Positions 1-8,863 of a stretch of 64,000 bases of DNA are shown here, piece by piece; position 1 is the first letter of the stretch, and every line of letters starts with the position of its first letter. The notes under the pieces are model-generated. The model made no database searches. It was not told the DNA's origin and saw nothing but the letters and a program-made list of their open reading frames with translations. The translations under genes and the position numbers were made by a program. The stretch spans positions 523,319 to 587,318 of the forward strand of contig NZ_JAHKKS010000002.1 in NCBI RefSeq assembly GCF_019737615.1, written 5' to 3'. Source of the DNA: Sphingobium xanthum. Lineage in GTDB: Bacteria > Pseudomonadota > Alphaproteobacteria > Sphingomonadales > Sphingomonadaceae.

Positions 1-76
1 CGACCTGTCACCCCCTGATCCCGACCCGTCGGTCGAGCGAGAGGATGAGGAAATCGAGGCCGCCGCGATCAACGCG

Positions 77-1348
77 GTGGCCGCGCCCCCGGTCACCGAG
101 CCGGTGCGCCACCATTTTCTGCCGGTGAACCCCAAGACCGTTCACTGGGGCTATTTCAGCCGTGCGCTGAAGCCGGTGCTCGAAATCCGCTCCGGCGATT
201 TCGTGACGGTCGAGACCCTGACCCATCACGCCAATGACGATCCCGAGCGCATGGTGCAGGGCGATCCCGGTGCCGAGAGCGTCTATCATTGGGATGCCGG
301 CCATATGGCGGTCGAGCGCAGGGGCGCAGGCCCGATGGATGCCAGCGCGCTCGGTCGCGGCCCCGGCGAGGGGTTCGGCGTGCATATCTGCACGGGGCCG
401 ATCGCCGTCCAGGGCGCGCTGCCGGGCGATGTGATCGAAGTGCGTATCCTCGATCTCAAGCCTCGCCCCTCCGGCAATGCGCGGTTCGCCGGCAAGGCGT
501 TCGGCAGCAATGCCGCGACCTACTGGGGCTTCCAGTATGAGGATCTGCTGACCGAACCCAAGCCGCGCGAGGTCGTCACCATCTACGAGGTGGAGGCTGG
601 TGGCGGGCGCCCGCCCTCCGCGCATGCCGTCTATTCCTTTCGCTGGACGCCGCAGACCGATCCGTCGGGCCGCGTGCATCAGCGCTACGATTATCCCGGT
701 GTGCCGGTCGATCCGGCGACGATCGAGCGGAACTACGACGTTCTGCGCAATATCGAGATACCGGTTCGCCCGCATTTCGGCGTGATCGCGGTCGCGCCGG
801 CGCATGGGCGGCTGGTCGATTCGGTGCCGCCCAATGCGTTTGGCGGCAATCTCGACAATTGGCGCTCCGGCCCGGGGGCCAGCGTGTACCTGCCGGTGCA
901 GGTTCCGGGCGCGCTGCTGTCGCTGGGCGACCCGCATGCCTCGCAGGGCGATTCCGAATTGTGCGGCACCGCGATCGAATGCTCGATGACCGCGCTCATC
1001 CAGGTAATCCATCATCCGGCGAAGGATCTGCGCGATCACCTGCGCGATCTCGATTATCCGATGATCGAGACGGCGACCGAGTGGGTCATCATGGGCTTCA
1101 GTCACCCGGATTATCTGAAGGAACTCGGCGAGGACGCGCAGAGCGCAGTCTATAAGACGAGCTCGATCGACGCGGCGATGCGCGATGCCTTCCGCAAGGC
1201 CCGCCGGTTCCTCATGACGACCAAGGAACTGAGCGAGGACGAGGCGATTTCGCTGCTCTCGGTCGGCGTCGATTTTGGCATTTCGCAGGTCGTGAACGGC
1301 AATTGGGGGGTCCACGCGATCATCCGCAAGGCGCTGTTCAATCTCTGA
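77..1348 (+). CDS. Acetamidase/formamidase family protein (first copy)
   Basis: Amidase of the FmdA/AmdA family, which hydrolyses short amides to ammonia and the acid. The family landmarks are TVHWGYFSRALKPVL near the N-terminus, a HANDDPE stretch near residue 50, and the block GDPHASQGDSELCGTAIE. The length of about 423 residues is somewhat above the usual 310-400. The start is uncertain: GTG at 77 has no good ribosome binding site and the frame stays open to base 2, so the true start may lie before the window. It is a paralogue of the amidase at 3473-4570 but runs on the opposite strand, and its 3' end overlaps the convergent serine hydrolase by 11 bases. The natural substrate cannot be read from sequence; the neighbouring guanidine/allophanate operon suggests a role in nitrogen release from amides. 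Confidence 0.85.
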   Translation: MAAPPVTEPVRHHFLPVNPKTVHWGYFSRALKPVLEIRSGDFVTVETLTHHANDDPERMVQGDPGAESVYHWDAGHMAVERRGAGPMDASALGRGPGEGFGVHICTGPIAVQGALPGDVIEVRILDLKPRPSGNARFAGKAFGSNAATYWGFQYEDLLTEPKPREVVTIYEVEAGGGRPPSAHAVYSFRWTPQTDPSGRVHQRYDYPGVPVDPATIERNYDVLRNIEIPVRPHFGVIAVAPAHGRLVDSVPPNAFGGNLDNWRSGPGASVYLPVQVPGALLSLGDPHASQGDSELCGTAIECSMTALIQVIHHPAKDLRDHLRDLDYPMIETATEWVIMGFSHPDYLKELGEDAQSAVYKTSSIDAAMRDAFRKARRFLMTTKELSEDEAISLLSVGVDFGISQVVNGNWGVHAIIRKALFNL

Positions 1349-2594
1349 GGCGAAGGACCGCCGCATTCAGCGCCTTGCGCAGCGCGTCGGTGCGCTCGCC
1401 CGACATCAGGATGTTTGTCATCACCAGCGCGGCGACGCCGCTCTTCGGATCGACGACGAAATAGGTATTGCCCGATCCCGCCCAGCTCACCGCGCCAACG
1501 GGAAGCCCACCCATCGCCTCGCTTCGGGCGTCGCCGATCGCGAAGCCGAGGCCGAATTGCGTCTCTTCCAGACCCGTGCCCCCCGTCGGCAGGAGCGGCC
1601 GCACCATCGCTGCGAGGGTCTCGCGCGACAGCAACCGGCGGCCCTTCCAGTTGCCGCCGTTCGCGATCATCTCCGCAAAGTGGAGATAGTCCTGCGCCGT
1701 GCCCGCCAGCGCACCGCCGCCATCGCGCAGCCGGACGGGATCGCGATATTCGGACGCCGCCGCACGCTCGACCGGCGCCATACCCGTTTCCGTCGCGCGA
1801 TAGAGGGTCACGAACCGGGGCAATTGCGCATCCGGCACGACGAAACCGGTGTCGCGCATCTCGAGCGGGTCGAGAATGCGAACCTTGAGGAAAGCGTCAA
1901 GACTCATGCCCGACACGCGCGCCACGAGCGCACCGAGCACGGTCGTCGAATAGCCATAGGAGAAGCGCGCGCCCGGCTGATGCAGCAGAGGCGCCTTGCC
2001 GAGCCGCGCCACGAGCTCATCGAGATCGGCCGCAGGCGCCGCATCGCCTGGCTGTCGCCCGACGGCGGTGTCGCGCATCGCCCCGTACCGCCGATAATAT
2101 TGCGGGACCGGTCCGTTGCCCATGAACTGATAGGTCAGTCCGCTGCTATGCGTAAGCAGGTCGCGGACCGTCACCGGCCGCGCGACGGGCACGGTCTGCA
2201 TGTCGTCAAGGCCGCCGCTTGCGTAGACGCGCATATCGGCGAACTCGGGAAGGAAGCGGCTGACAGGATCCTCCAGCGATAGCCGCTTTTCCTCGACCAG
2301 CATCATCGCCGCCACGCTCGTGATCGGCTTGGTCATCGAATAGAGGCGGAACACCGCTTCCGTTGGCAGTGCCGCACGATCCTCGACATCGAGATGGCCG
2401 AGACGGAAATCGATGAGCAGCTTGCCGCGACGGGAGATCATCACCTGCGCATTCGGCGACTGGCCCGCATCGACCATCTTTGCGAGCGAGGCCCGAAGAT
2501 TGGCCTCGGCCGGTTGCATGACGGGCGAAGCGACCGCCGGAACGCCGGTCACCATCAGAGCAGGCGTGAGAAGAAGCGCCAGCGCAAGCTTCAA
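1338..2594 (-). CDS. Serine hydrolase, class C beta-lactamase/esterase family, exported
   Basis: Periplasmic serine hydrolase of the beta-lactamase class C / EstB type. The catalytic SxxK motif is SMTK, a YGYS segment stands at the YxN position, and RDLLTHSSGLTYQF is the usual signature. I place the start at TTG 2594, whose ATTGA overlaps the stop of the upstream dioxygenase; this gives a clean signal peptide (MKLALALLLTPALMVTG then an AVAS cleavage region) and 418 residues, with GGAG at a suitable distance. A longer reading starting inside the dioxygenase gene has no support. Translational coupling to the TauD-like gene suggests one transcript. Such proteins cleave esters, lactams or peptides; the substrate is unknown. 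Confidence 0.83.
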   Translation of the reverse strand: MKLALALLLTPALMVTGVPAVASPVMQPAEANLRASLAKMVDAGQSPNAQVMISRRGKLLIDFRLGHLDVEDRAALPTEAVFRLYSMTKPITSVAAMMLVEEKRLSLEDPVSRFLPEFADMRVYASGGLDDMQTVPVARPVTVRDLLTHSSGLTYQFMGNGPVPQYYRRYGAMRDTAVGRQPGDAAPAADLDELVARLGKAPLLHQPGARFSYGYSTTVLGALVARVSGMSLDAFLKVRILDPLEMRDTGFVVPDAQLPRFVTLYRATETGMAPVERAAASEYRDPVRLRDGGGALAGTAQDYLHFAEMIANGGNWKGRRLLSRETLAAMVRPLLPTGGTGLEETQFGLGFAIGDARSEAMGGLPVGAVSWAGSGNTYFVVDPKSGVAALVMTNILMSGERTDALRKALNAAVLRLRD

Positions 2595-3403
2595 TATGGC
2601 TTGTCTCCGGCGATCGTCACCCGATAGCCCGAGCGCGTCTCGGGGAAATAATCCCAGGTCGCAAAATGCTGCGTGCAGCGATTGTCCCAGAAGGCGACCG
2701 AATGCGGCTGCCAGCGGAAGCGGACCTGGAAGTTCGCGTCCTTGACATGCTCGAACAGGAATTCGAGCAGCGCCGTGCTCTCCGGCTTGGAGAGTTCGTT
2801 GATCCGGATCGTCTTCGACTGGCTGACGAACAGGCATTTGCGCTTGGTCACCGGGTGCGTGCGGATGACCGGATGAACGTTGCGCGGATATTTCTTCTCC
2901 ACGTCGGGAAACAGCTCTCGATAGATGTGGTTGGAATCGTGGATCGCAGTCAGCGGATCGAGAAATGCCTTCATCGCCGGCGAGAGCGCGTCATAAGCTG
3001 CATACATGCTCGACCACAAAGTGTCGCCGCCCGCCGGCGGAACGATGTGCATGTAAAGGATGCTGCCCATCGGCGGCTCGGCATCCTCGCTCAGATCGGA
3101 ATGCCAGTTCTCGCCCGCCACGAACTTGCTGTCGGCATCGGCATGAATGGCGACGATCTCGGGATGATCCGGCAGGCCGGCCACACCGCTGTGCATGGCG
3201 AGATCGCCGAAATAGCGGCCGAGGCGCTTGTGCCCTTCATGCGTCAGCAGCTGATCGCGAAAGAAGATGACCTGATGCGCCATCAGCGCATCATGTACCT
3301 CGCTCACCGCCTTGTTGCTCAGCGGCTCGTTCAGATTGACGCCGAAAATCTCGGCCCCTATCCGCTTGGTCATCGGCCGGACGTCAAGCACCTCATAGGT
3401 CAT
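2591..3403 (-). CDS. TauD/TfdA-family Fe(II)/2-oxoglutarate dioxygenase
   Basis: Cytoplasmic Fe(II)- and 2-oxoglutarate-dependent dioxygenase, 270 residues, the usual family length. The HxD pair sits in WHSDLS, the distal metal histidine in NRCTQHFATWDY, and the 2-oxoglutarate arginine in ETRSGYRV; GGDT precedes the core. ATG at 3403 is preceded by GGGGAG. Family members hydroxylate taurine, alkyl sulfates, 2,4-D and other small acids, often releasing a hetero group by making an unstable hydroxylated carbon. It lies between an amidase gene (69 bases upstream) and the serine hydrolase it overlaps, so it probably belongs to the same catabolic unit. The substrate cannot be named from sequence. 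Confidence 0.88.
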   Translation of the reverse strand: MTYEVLDVRPMTKRIGAEIFGVNLNEPLSNKAVSEVHDALMAHQVIFFRDQLLTHEGHKRLGRYFGDLAMHSGVAGLPDHPEIVAIHADADSKFVAGENWHSDLSEDAEPPMGSILYMHIVPPAGGDTLWSSMYAAYDALSPAMKAFLDPLTAIHDSNHIYRELFPDVEKKYPRNVHPVIRTHPVTKRKCLFVSQSKTIRINELSKPESTALLEFLFEHVKDANFQVRFRWQPHSVAFWDNRCTQHFATWDYFPETRSGYRVTIAGDKPY

Positions 3404-3472
3404 TGGACTACTCCCCGGACATAGTGGGACGGGGCGCGGTTGCGCGCGGCATGACCGCCCCTTCTCAAGGTC

Positions 3473-4570
3473 TCATATTCCGTCGGGATCACGGACCGTC
3501 CCCTTGCTCCCGAAGATGCGCCGTTCGATCCGGCAATGGATCCCCTGCGTGCCGTCCACCACCTGGGTGACGCCGAAATCGCTGGCGATGCTCATCAGCG
3601 AATAGCCATCGACCGCCGAGAGTCCCTGATGCTCGGTCAGGAGGTGCAGCATGTCCTTGGACGCGCTCTTCATCGCCTCGTCCAGATCGGCGCCGAACCC
3701 ATGGACGATCCAGCACTCCGGCGTCTCCAGCAGCGGCGACGGGAAGCTGAAATCCTTGCGCAGCACGATCTGGAACAGCACGTCGAGCGAGGCCTCGATC
3801 GCGGTGCCGCTGATCTCACCGTCGCCCTGGCTCACATGCGGGTCGCCGATCGAGAACAGAGCCCCCTTCACCTGCACCGGATAATACATCTTGGCGCCCG
3901 CGCCGATCCGCCAATTGTCGATATTGCCACCGTGCAGCCCCGGCGGGATCGTGCTGACATGTTCGTCGACCGCCGGCGCGACACCGGCCGTCCCGAGATG
4001 CGGCCGCGCCGGAATGGTGATGCCCGGCAGCGCCGGTTGCCGGTCGCAGACCGGACAATTGGTGATCCGCCCCGGCACGAGATATTTATCCGGAATATCA
4101 TAGGCATAGACCGCACTTGCCGTATAGGCATTGGGATCGATCCGATAAATGGTGACGCGCTCGGTCTCGCCGAATTCCTGATAGAGATGGCCCCAGTTCG
4201 CCTGCAGGTTCGACCCATAGTTGAAGCGCGGCGTCATCTGCAGATAGCGCACTTCGAGCATGTCGCCGGGCTCAGCGCCCTCGACATAGATCGGCCCGGT
4301 CATGATATGGCAGCCGGGTGCGCGCGCGGCGGGATCGATCTCGGTGAAGATGCGGCGGATCTCCTCGTCGAACATCAGTTCGGGATCGTCGCCGGCATGA
4401 TGAGTCACCGCCTGCGCCTGGATAAGATCGCCGCTCTTTACGGTCAGCGCCGGTTTGATCTCCGGCGAGAAATAGCCCCAATGCACAGTCTCCGGCGTCG
4501 CGCGGAGGTGATGCAGGGCGGTCGGCTGCACATCGTCTCGCACCATGCCCTTATGAAGGATCAAACCCAT
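3473..4570 (-). CDS. Acetamidase/formamidase family protein (second copy)
   Basis: Second FmdA/AmdA-type amidase, 365 residues from ATG 4570, which has AGGGG eight bases upstream; a TTG at 4591 is a poorer alternative. Landmarks are TPETVHWGYFSPEIKPAL, HHAGDDPE and GDPHVSQGDGEISGTAIE. Compared with the copy at 77-1348, the position that is Cys in ELCGTAIE is Ser here, and this copy has a Cys-rich NCPVCDRQPALPG loop that the other lacks, so the two probably differ in substrate. It follows the YgiD-type gene by 25 bases on the same strand and precedes the TauD-type gene. Confidence 0.86.
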   Translation of the reverse strand: MGLILHKGMVRDDVQPTALHHLRATPETVHWGYFSPEIKPALTVKSGDLIQAQAVTHHAGDDPELMFDEEIRRIFTEIDPAARAPGCHIMTGPIYVEGAEPGDMLEVRYLQMTPRFNYGSNLQANWGHLYQEFGETERVTIYRIDPNAYTASAVYAYDIPDKYLVPGRITNCPVCDRQPALPGITIPARPHLGTAGVAPAVDEHVSTIPPGLHGGNIDNWRIGAGAKMYYPVQVKGALFSIGDPHVSQGDGEISGTAIEASLDVLFQIVLRKDFSFPSPLLETPECWIVHGFGADLDEAMKSASKDMLHLLTEHQGLSAVDGYSLMSIASDFGVTQVVDGTQGIHCRIERRIFGSKGTVRDPDGI

Positions 4571-4595
4571 TGATAACCCCTGTTTTGCCAACCGT

Positions 4596-5399
4596 TCATT
4601 GTGCCGGGGCGTGCCGAGCCGCCCCGATCAGGATGCTCGTCATGCCGATCGATTTGTATGCGATGAAATTGGGCCCAAGCTCCGCCGCTTCCCCCGGATA
4701 GCGGGCGCCCAGAACGTAAAGCAGGGGCCAGAAATGATCGGGATGCGGCACCGATAGCCTTGCTGCCTCACCCTGCGCCGCATAGTCGATCACCGCCTCG
4801 GGCCGGTCCTCGAGCACGGCCCGCGCCATCGCCTCGTTGAAGCTGGTCGCCCAGTCATAAGGCGGCGCATCCGCGTCGGCCCAATCCATGACGCCGAGAT
4901 TGTGGACAATGTTGCCCGTGCCCACGATCAAAACGCCTTCGTCGCGCAGCGGGCGCAGCGCCTCGCCCAGCTTGAGATGCGCCTCGGCCGATCGTCCGAT
5001 ATCCATTCCAAGCTGGACGACCGGCACATCGGCATCCGGCCAAGCATGGACAAGCACGGACCAGGTGCCGTGATCGAGCCCCCATTGCTGATCCATCGCA
5101 ACCGGGATCGGCGCCAGCAGATCCCGCACCCGCTCCGCCAGCGCCGGTGCGCCGGGCGCGGGATAGCTGACCGAGAAGAGCGGCGCCGGCAGCGATCTGC
5201 CAAAGTCGTGAATGGTTTGCGGTCGCGCCATGCCGGTCACCGCCGTGCCGCGGGTCAGCCAGTGCGCCGAGATGCAGAGGATCGCCTTGGGCTTGCCGAT
5301 CCGGTCGGCAATGTCCTTCCACGCGCGCGTCGCTTCATTGTCCTGCAGCGCATTGATCGGGTGACCATGGCCGAAGAAGACGACCGGCATCCGGCTCAT
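4596..5399 (-). CDS. ygiD: YgiD/DODA-type extradiol aromatic ring-opening dioxygenase (LigB superfamily)
   Basis: Class III extradiol dioxygenase of the YgiD (4,5-DOPA dioxygenase) type, 267 residues. Metal-ligand histidines are expected in FFGHGHP, ISAHW, GTGNIVHNLG and HPDHFWPLLYVLGA, all present, together with the GLDHGTW signature. ATG 5399 has GAGG seven bases before it. The family cleaves catechol-type rings next to a hydroxyl; in bacteria the real substrates are mostly unknown. It is co-directional with the downstream amidase and sits 153 bases after the VOC gene, in a run of oxygenases that looks like an aromatic or N-substituted xenobiotic pathway. Confidence 0.87.
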   Translation of the reverse strand: MSRMPVVFFGHGHPINALQDNEATRAWKDIADRIGKPKAILCISAHWLTRGTAVTGMARPQTIHDFGRSLPAPLFSVSYPAPGAPALAERVRDLLAPIPVAMDQQWGLDHGTWSVLVHAWPDADVPVVQLGMDIGRSAEAHLKLGEALRPLRDEGVLIVGTGNIVHNLGVMDWADADAPPYDWATSFNEAMARAVLEDRPEAVIDYAAQGEAARLSVPHPDHFWPLLYVLGARYPGEAAELGPNFIAYKSIGMTSILIGAARHAPAQ

Positions 5400-5552
5400 C
5401 GCAAAACCTCGTCACGCACTTGCATTCGCGTCAGCCCCGTTTGTCGGCGATGATCCGACCGATTCCACAAGCGCAACGCTACGCATGTGCGGCTTTCCCG
5501 GTCTTGAGCGGGCGCGCACAAGAGTTTGTGCGGACACATCGCTTCGCCGTCT

Positions 5553-6038
5553 TCACTCGCTCGTGAATTCATCGGGAATCTGGGGATTTTCGCCCGCTTT
5601 CCCCCACAGGACGATCTCGTTGCCCCATGGATCGGCAAAGGCGTGATTATAGCCGTTGAATTCCTTCCAATAGTGATCGCGCCACAGGATCGTCGCGCCC
5701 AGCGTCTGCGCGGTGGAGAGGATGCGATCGGCACTGTCGTCGTCGCTGATCAGGACCCAGATGCGCGGCTTGCGGCCTTCGGTCGAGATCGTGCGCGGTT
5801 CGACACCGGCGGCTTCCGGATGCGGGCGGGCATTGCCCGCGTCGAAGATGCCAAGGTGCAGATTGCCGATCTGGCTGTCGCTTCCGTCCTTGTGTTTGAA
5901 GAAGCCGCCCGGGACCATGCGGTGATAAATGCCCTGCGGCCGCGCATCATTCTCCCAGCCGAACACCTTGGCATAGAAGTCGCCGGCCGCGGCAGGATCG
6001 TCACTGGCGAGATCGACAAAGATCAGCGTGTTGGTCAT
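5553..6038 (-). CDS. VOC (glyoxalase/bleomycin resistance/dioxygenase) family protein
   Basis: Small cytoplasmic protein of the vicinal oxygen chelate fold, 161 residues, with paired beta-alpha-beta-beta-beta modules. It opens with the typical FVDLASDDPAAAGDFYAKVFGW stretch and ends each module with the usual pattern (WGNEIVLWG). Members range from isomerases to extradiol dioxygenases and binding proteins; nothing here fixes the reaction. The gene follows the Rieske oxygenase by 88 bases in the same direction. The ribosome binding site is weak (AAAGG, 14 bases upstream). Confidence 0.8.
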   Translation of the reverse strand: MTNTLIFVDLASDDPAAAGDFYAKVFGWENDARPQGIYHRMVPGGFFKHKDGSDSQIGNLHLGIFDAGNARPHPEAAGVEPRTISTEGRKPRIWVLISDDDSADRILSTAQTLGATILWRDHYWKEFNGYNHAFADPWGNEIVLWGKAGENPQIPDEFTSE

Positions 6039-6126
6039 GGGAAAGCGAAAGCCTTTCTCGGTTGTCGTGACAGGGTCGGCCGCATGGGCAGCGAAAAATC
6101 GGGGAGGAGCGCGCTTGGCGCTGGGA

Positions 6127-7332
6127 TCAGGATGCGGCGCGCTTGATCTCGGTCACCGGGGCGGACGGTCCACGCCGGCTGTGCCACTCGCGCCAATAGC
6201 GCTCGACCAGCCACTGGTTGAACTGGTGCTGCGCGTCTTCCTGCCAGCTGTAGCGGCCGCGCGGCGCGAATTTGGACCCGAGGCCCTGCTGGACCAGCAG
6301 ATCGACATGCAGATCCTGCGCGACGATATGCGCGGTATAGTCGTCGTTCAGCGCCCGCTTCCCCTCGAAGCCGGGATCCTCCATCGCTTCGGGCAGATAG
6401 AGGCTGCCGAAGGTCAGGCCGTGCAGCGCGGCGCCACGCGCATCCATGATGAGGTAGATGACAACGTCGTTGAGGACGACCAGCGAGAGGCTCGGCGGCA
6501 GGTTCACGAACAGCAGTCGGTGCTGCTCCTCTTCCGTCAGCTTCGGAAAGACCGGAAAGAGCGCCTTCTCGGTCGGATTGAAGCTGGCATTGGCGTGGAG
6601 CGACCCGTTGAGCCTGTAGTAGCCTGCTGTGCCCGGCGGTACCGGTGGAAAGCTCGCGAGCGAGCTTGGAATATAGTCATGCAATCCCCGGTGCAGGCGA
6701 TTGGCATGATAGCCGTCATTATTGTTCTCGAACTGGACCTTCCAGTTCCAGGCAAATTCATGCTGGGCGGGTGCCGGACCGCGCAGCTTCGCGAACTCGT
6801 AGTTGCCGATCACCGGCTCCAGCGCGGCGAGGCGCGGCGCCAGAGGCTCCGCCTCCGCATCGAAATTGACGAAGATGAAACCGTGCCAGAGCTCCACCTT
6901 GAGCGTGGGCAGGCCGTATTTCTTGCGATCGAAATTGCAGGTCTTGCTCATCGCCGGTGCGTTCACCAGCCGGCCGTCGAGATCATAAGTCCAGTGATGA
7001 TAAGGGCAGACGAAGGCGCGGGTGTTCCCCTGCCCTTCCGCCACGAGCATGGCGCGATGCTGGCACACCGACGACATGGCGCGAATCGCACCCTCACGGT
7101 CCATCGCAATGACCAGCGGCTCGTTGGCATGACTGCACGTGAAATAGTCGCCGGCCTTTTCAAGCCATTCCACGCGCCCCACGCACAGCCACTCGTGATG
7201 GAACAGCGCCTCCTTCTCGAACCGATAGAATTCCTCGTCTGTGTAGCAGGCGGGCGGCAGGGTCTCGGCTTCGAGCGTGCCGGAAATCGAGCTGGCGAGG
7301 CTGTCGAAGAAAGTGTCGGTCAGGACGGTCAT
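6127..7332 (-). CDS. Rieske aromatic ring-hydroxylating/N-demethylating oxygenase, large subunit
   Basis: Rieske non-haem iron oxygenase alpha subunit, 401 residues from ATG 7332, which has GGGAA upstream. The [2Fe-2S] motif reads VCQHR then VCPYHHW; the mononuclear iron site is expected in NNDGYHANRLH with a later Asp. Such enzymes dihydroxylate rings or O/N-demethylate substrates and need a reductase, which I do not see in the window. It lies 34 bases after the MFS transporter gene and is likely cotranscribed with it, pairing uptake with first attack. No beta subunit gene is adjacent, which favours an alpha-only (three-component or phthalate-type) enzyme. Confidence 0.9.
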   Translation of the reverse strand: MTVLTDTFFDSLASSISGTLEAETLPPACYTDEEFYRFEKEALFHHEWLCVGRVEWLEKAGDYFTCSHANEPLVIAMDREGAIRAMSSVCQHRAMLVAEGQGNTRAFVCPYHHWTYDLDGRLVNAPAMSKTCNFDRKKYGLPTLKVELWHGFIFVNFDAEAEPLAPRLAALEPVIGNYEFAKLRGPAPAQHEFAWNWKVQFENNNDGYHANRLHRGLHDYIPSSLASFPPVPPGTAGYYRLNGSLHANASFNPTEKALFPVFPKLTEEEQHRLLFVNLPPSLSLVVLNDVVIYLIMDARGAALHGLTFGSLYLPEAMEDPGFEGKRALNDDYTAHIVAQDLHVDLLVQQGLGSKFAPRGRYSWQEDAQHQFNQWLVERYWREWHSRRGPSAPVTEIKRAAS

Positions 7333-7366
7333 GCTGTTTTCCCGGCTGATATCGGTAAGTTGGCGG

Positions 7367-8638
7367 TCAGTCGGCGATGGCGAGCGCGGGTGCTGCATCG
7401 CCATCGGGCCGTGCGGCATCGGCATTGACCGGGTCGGGCAGTTTCGGCGCCCGCATGAGGAAGATGGTGGTCACGGTCGCCAGCACCAGCATGCCGGCAA
7501 AGACCGCGAACACCGGCACGAAGCTGCCGGTCGTGTCGGCGATCCAGCCTGCCGTGAGCGGCCCGAGCACGGCGAACGTCGTCGATGCCGTCGCCATCGC
7601 AGTCACCTCGCCGGCGATCGACGAGCCGAAATAGCGCAGCAGCAGGATGTGGGTCGCCACCCAGGTCAGACCCCAGCCAATGCCCAGCACGACGGAGGCC
7701 ACCATCGCCCAGGCCGGCGCCGAAACGACGCACAGCATCAGGATGGCGACCGTCATGGGGACCAGCCCGATCACGGTGAGGCTTTTGGGATCGAAGCGCT
7801 CGGAGAGCTCGCCGGTAAATCCCTTCGCCAATGTGCCGCTCAGCGCGAGCAGGCTCATTGCCCATGCGCCGAGGTCGCTGCCCATGCCGAAGCTCGCGAC
7901 ATGCGCGACGAGCACCGAGTGCATCGTGGTGATCACCGTCTGGACGACCAGCAGCGCCAGCGCGATGGTGAGGAAGCTCGGGCTCAGCAGCGCCTGCCGC
8001 GCGGTCCAGGGCGAGGCCTCGGTGACCGCCGGCCGCCCATGCGCCGCCCGCTTCACCTGCTCGGCGGATTCGACGCGGACGGCGTCGCGAATGGTCGCGA
8101 AGAAGAGAATCGCAAGTCCGATCGCTGCGATGCCCATCGCCATCCAGTGCGTCCGCCAGCTGCCGCTGAGCGTGACGATCGTCTTCACGATCAATGGCCC
8201 GGCGATGCCGCCGGCCGCGCCGGCCATGAAATAGAAGCCGATCAGGCGCGACGACCGCTCGGGCAGCCAGGTCGCGATCAGATACACGCCGGGCGATGTC
8301 GCGATCAGCGAGAAACCGACGCCCATCAGCGCCGTCGCGACGAAGAAGAGGCCAAGGCCCTGCACCACAGAGGCGAGCAGGAAGCCGGACGCCAGGACCA
8401 GCCCGCCAATGGTGAGCGTGAGGCGCGAGCCTACCCATTTCATCAGCAGCGGCGCCAGCGGGCTGCCGAGACCGCAGGTGAGGCCGAGAAGCGCGAAGCT
8501 CGCACCCGCCGCCGCCTGCGACCAGCCGAGTTCGGCAACCATCGTGAAGAGCACATAGCCGAGCGAGGTGAACGTCGTCGCGGTCACGAAAAAGAAGCCG
8601 AGCGACACGGCCATCAAGATGGTCATTTTCCGAGACAT
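7367..8638 (-). CDS. MFS transporter
   Basis: Inner-membrane major facilitator of 423 residues with about twelve hydrophobic segments and a long central loop (residues about 200-225). I use ATG 8638 (MSRKMTILMAVSLGFFF); a longer reading upstream has no membrane or signal character. It heads the MFS-Rieske-VOC unit and is separated from the upstream TonB receptor by a rho-independent terminator, so it must have its own promoter between 8639 and 8800. By context it imports the compound oxidised by the Rieske enzyme; this is inference. Confidence 0.87.
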   Translation of the reverse strand: MSRKMTILMAVSLGFFFVTATTFTSLGYVLFTMVAELGWSQAAAGASFALLGLTCGLGSPLAPLLMKWVGSRLTLTIGGLVLASGFLLASVVQGLGLFFVATALMGVGFSLIATSPGVYLIATWLPERSSRLIGFYFMAGAAGGIAGPLIVKTIVTLSGSWRTHWMAMGIAAIGLAILFFATIRDAVRVESAEQVKRAAHGRPAVTEASPWTARQALLSPSFLTIALALLVVQTVITTMHSVLVAHVASFGMGSDLGAWAMSLLALSGTLAKGFTGELSERFDPKSLTVIGLVPMTVAILMLCVVSAPAWAMVASVVLGIGWGLTWVATHILLLRYFGSSIAGEVTAMATASTTFAVLGPLTAGWIADTTGSFVPVFAVFAGMLVLATVTTIFLMRAPKLPDPVNADAARPDGDAAPALAIAD

Positions 8639-8810
8639 AGGTCGCTGCCCTCCGCGCTGCACTGAAGCCGACGACAAACTATGTGATCCGCGCGACAAGG
8701 CTTGATCACGGGCGCCCGAACACTTGATCGCCGCCCCGTTGACCGCGAGCGCGTCAGCACAAGCCTGCGGGCGCGACGCGGCAAGTCGGGACGAGTCGGC
8801 GCGGGCAGCA

Positions 8811-8842
8811 AAAGAAAAGGGCGACGTGTTGCCACGCCGCCC
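8811..8842 (-). terminator. Rho-independent terminator after the frameshifted TonB receptor
   Basis: On the minus strand a GGGCG/CGCCC plus CGTG/CACG hairpin (one mismatch, four-base loop) is followed directly by TTTTCTTTT, 22 bases after the receptor stop codon. This is a classical intrinsic terminator and it separates the receptor from the MFS-Rieske transcript. Confidence 0.8.
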
Positions 8843-8863
8843 CAGGACTTCCCTGCGCAAATA

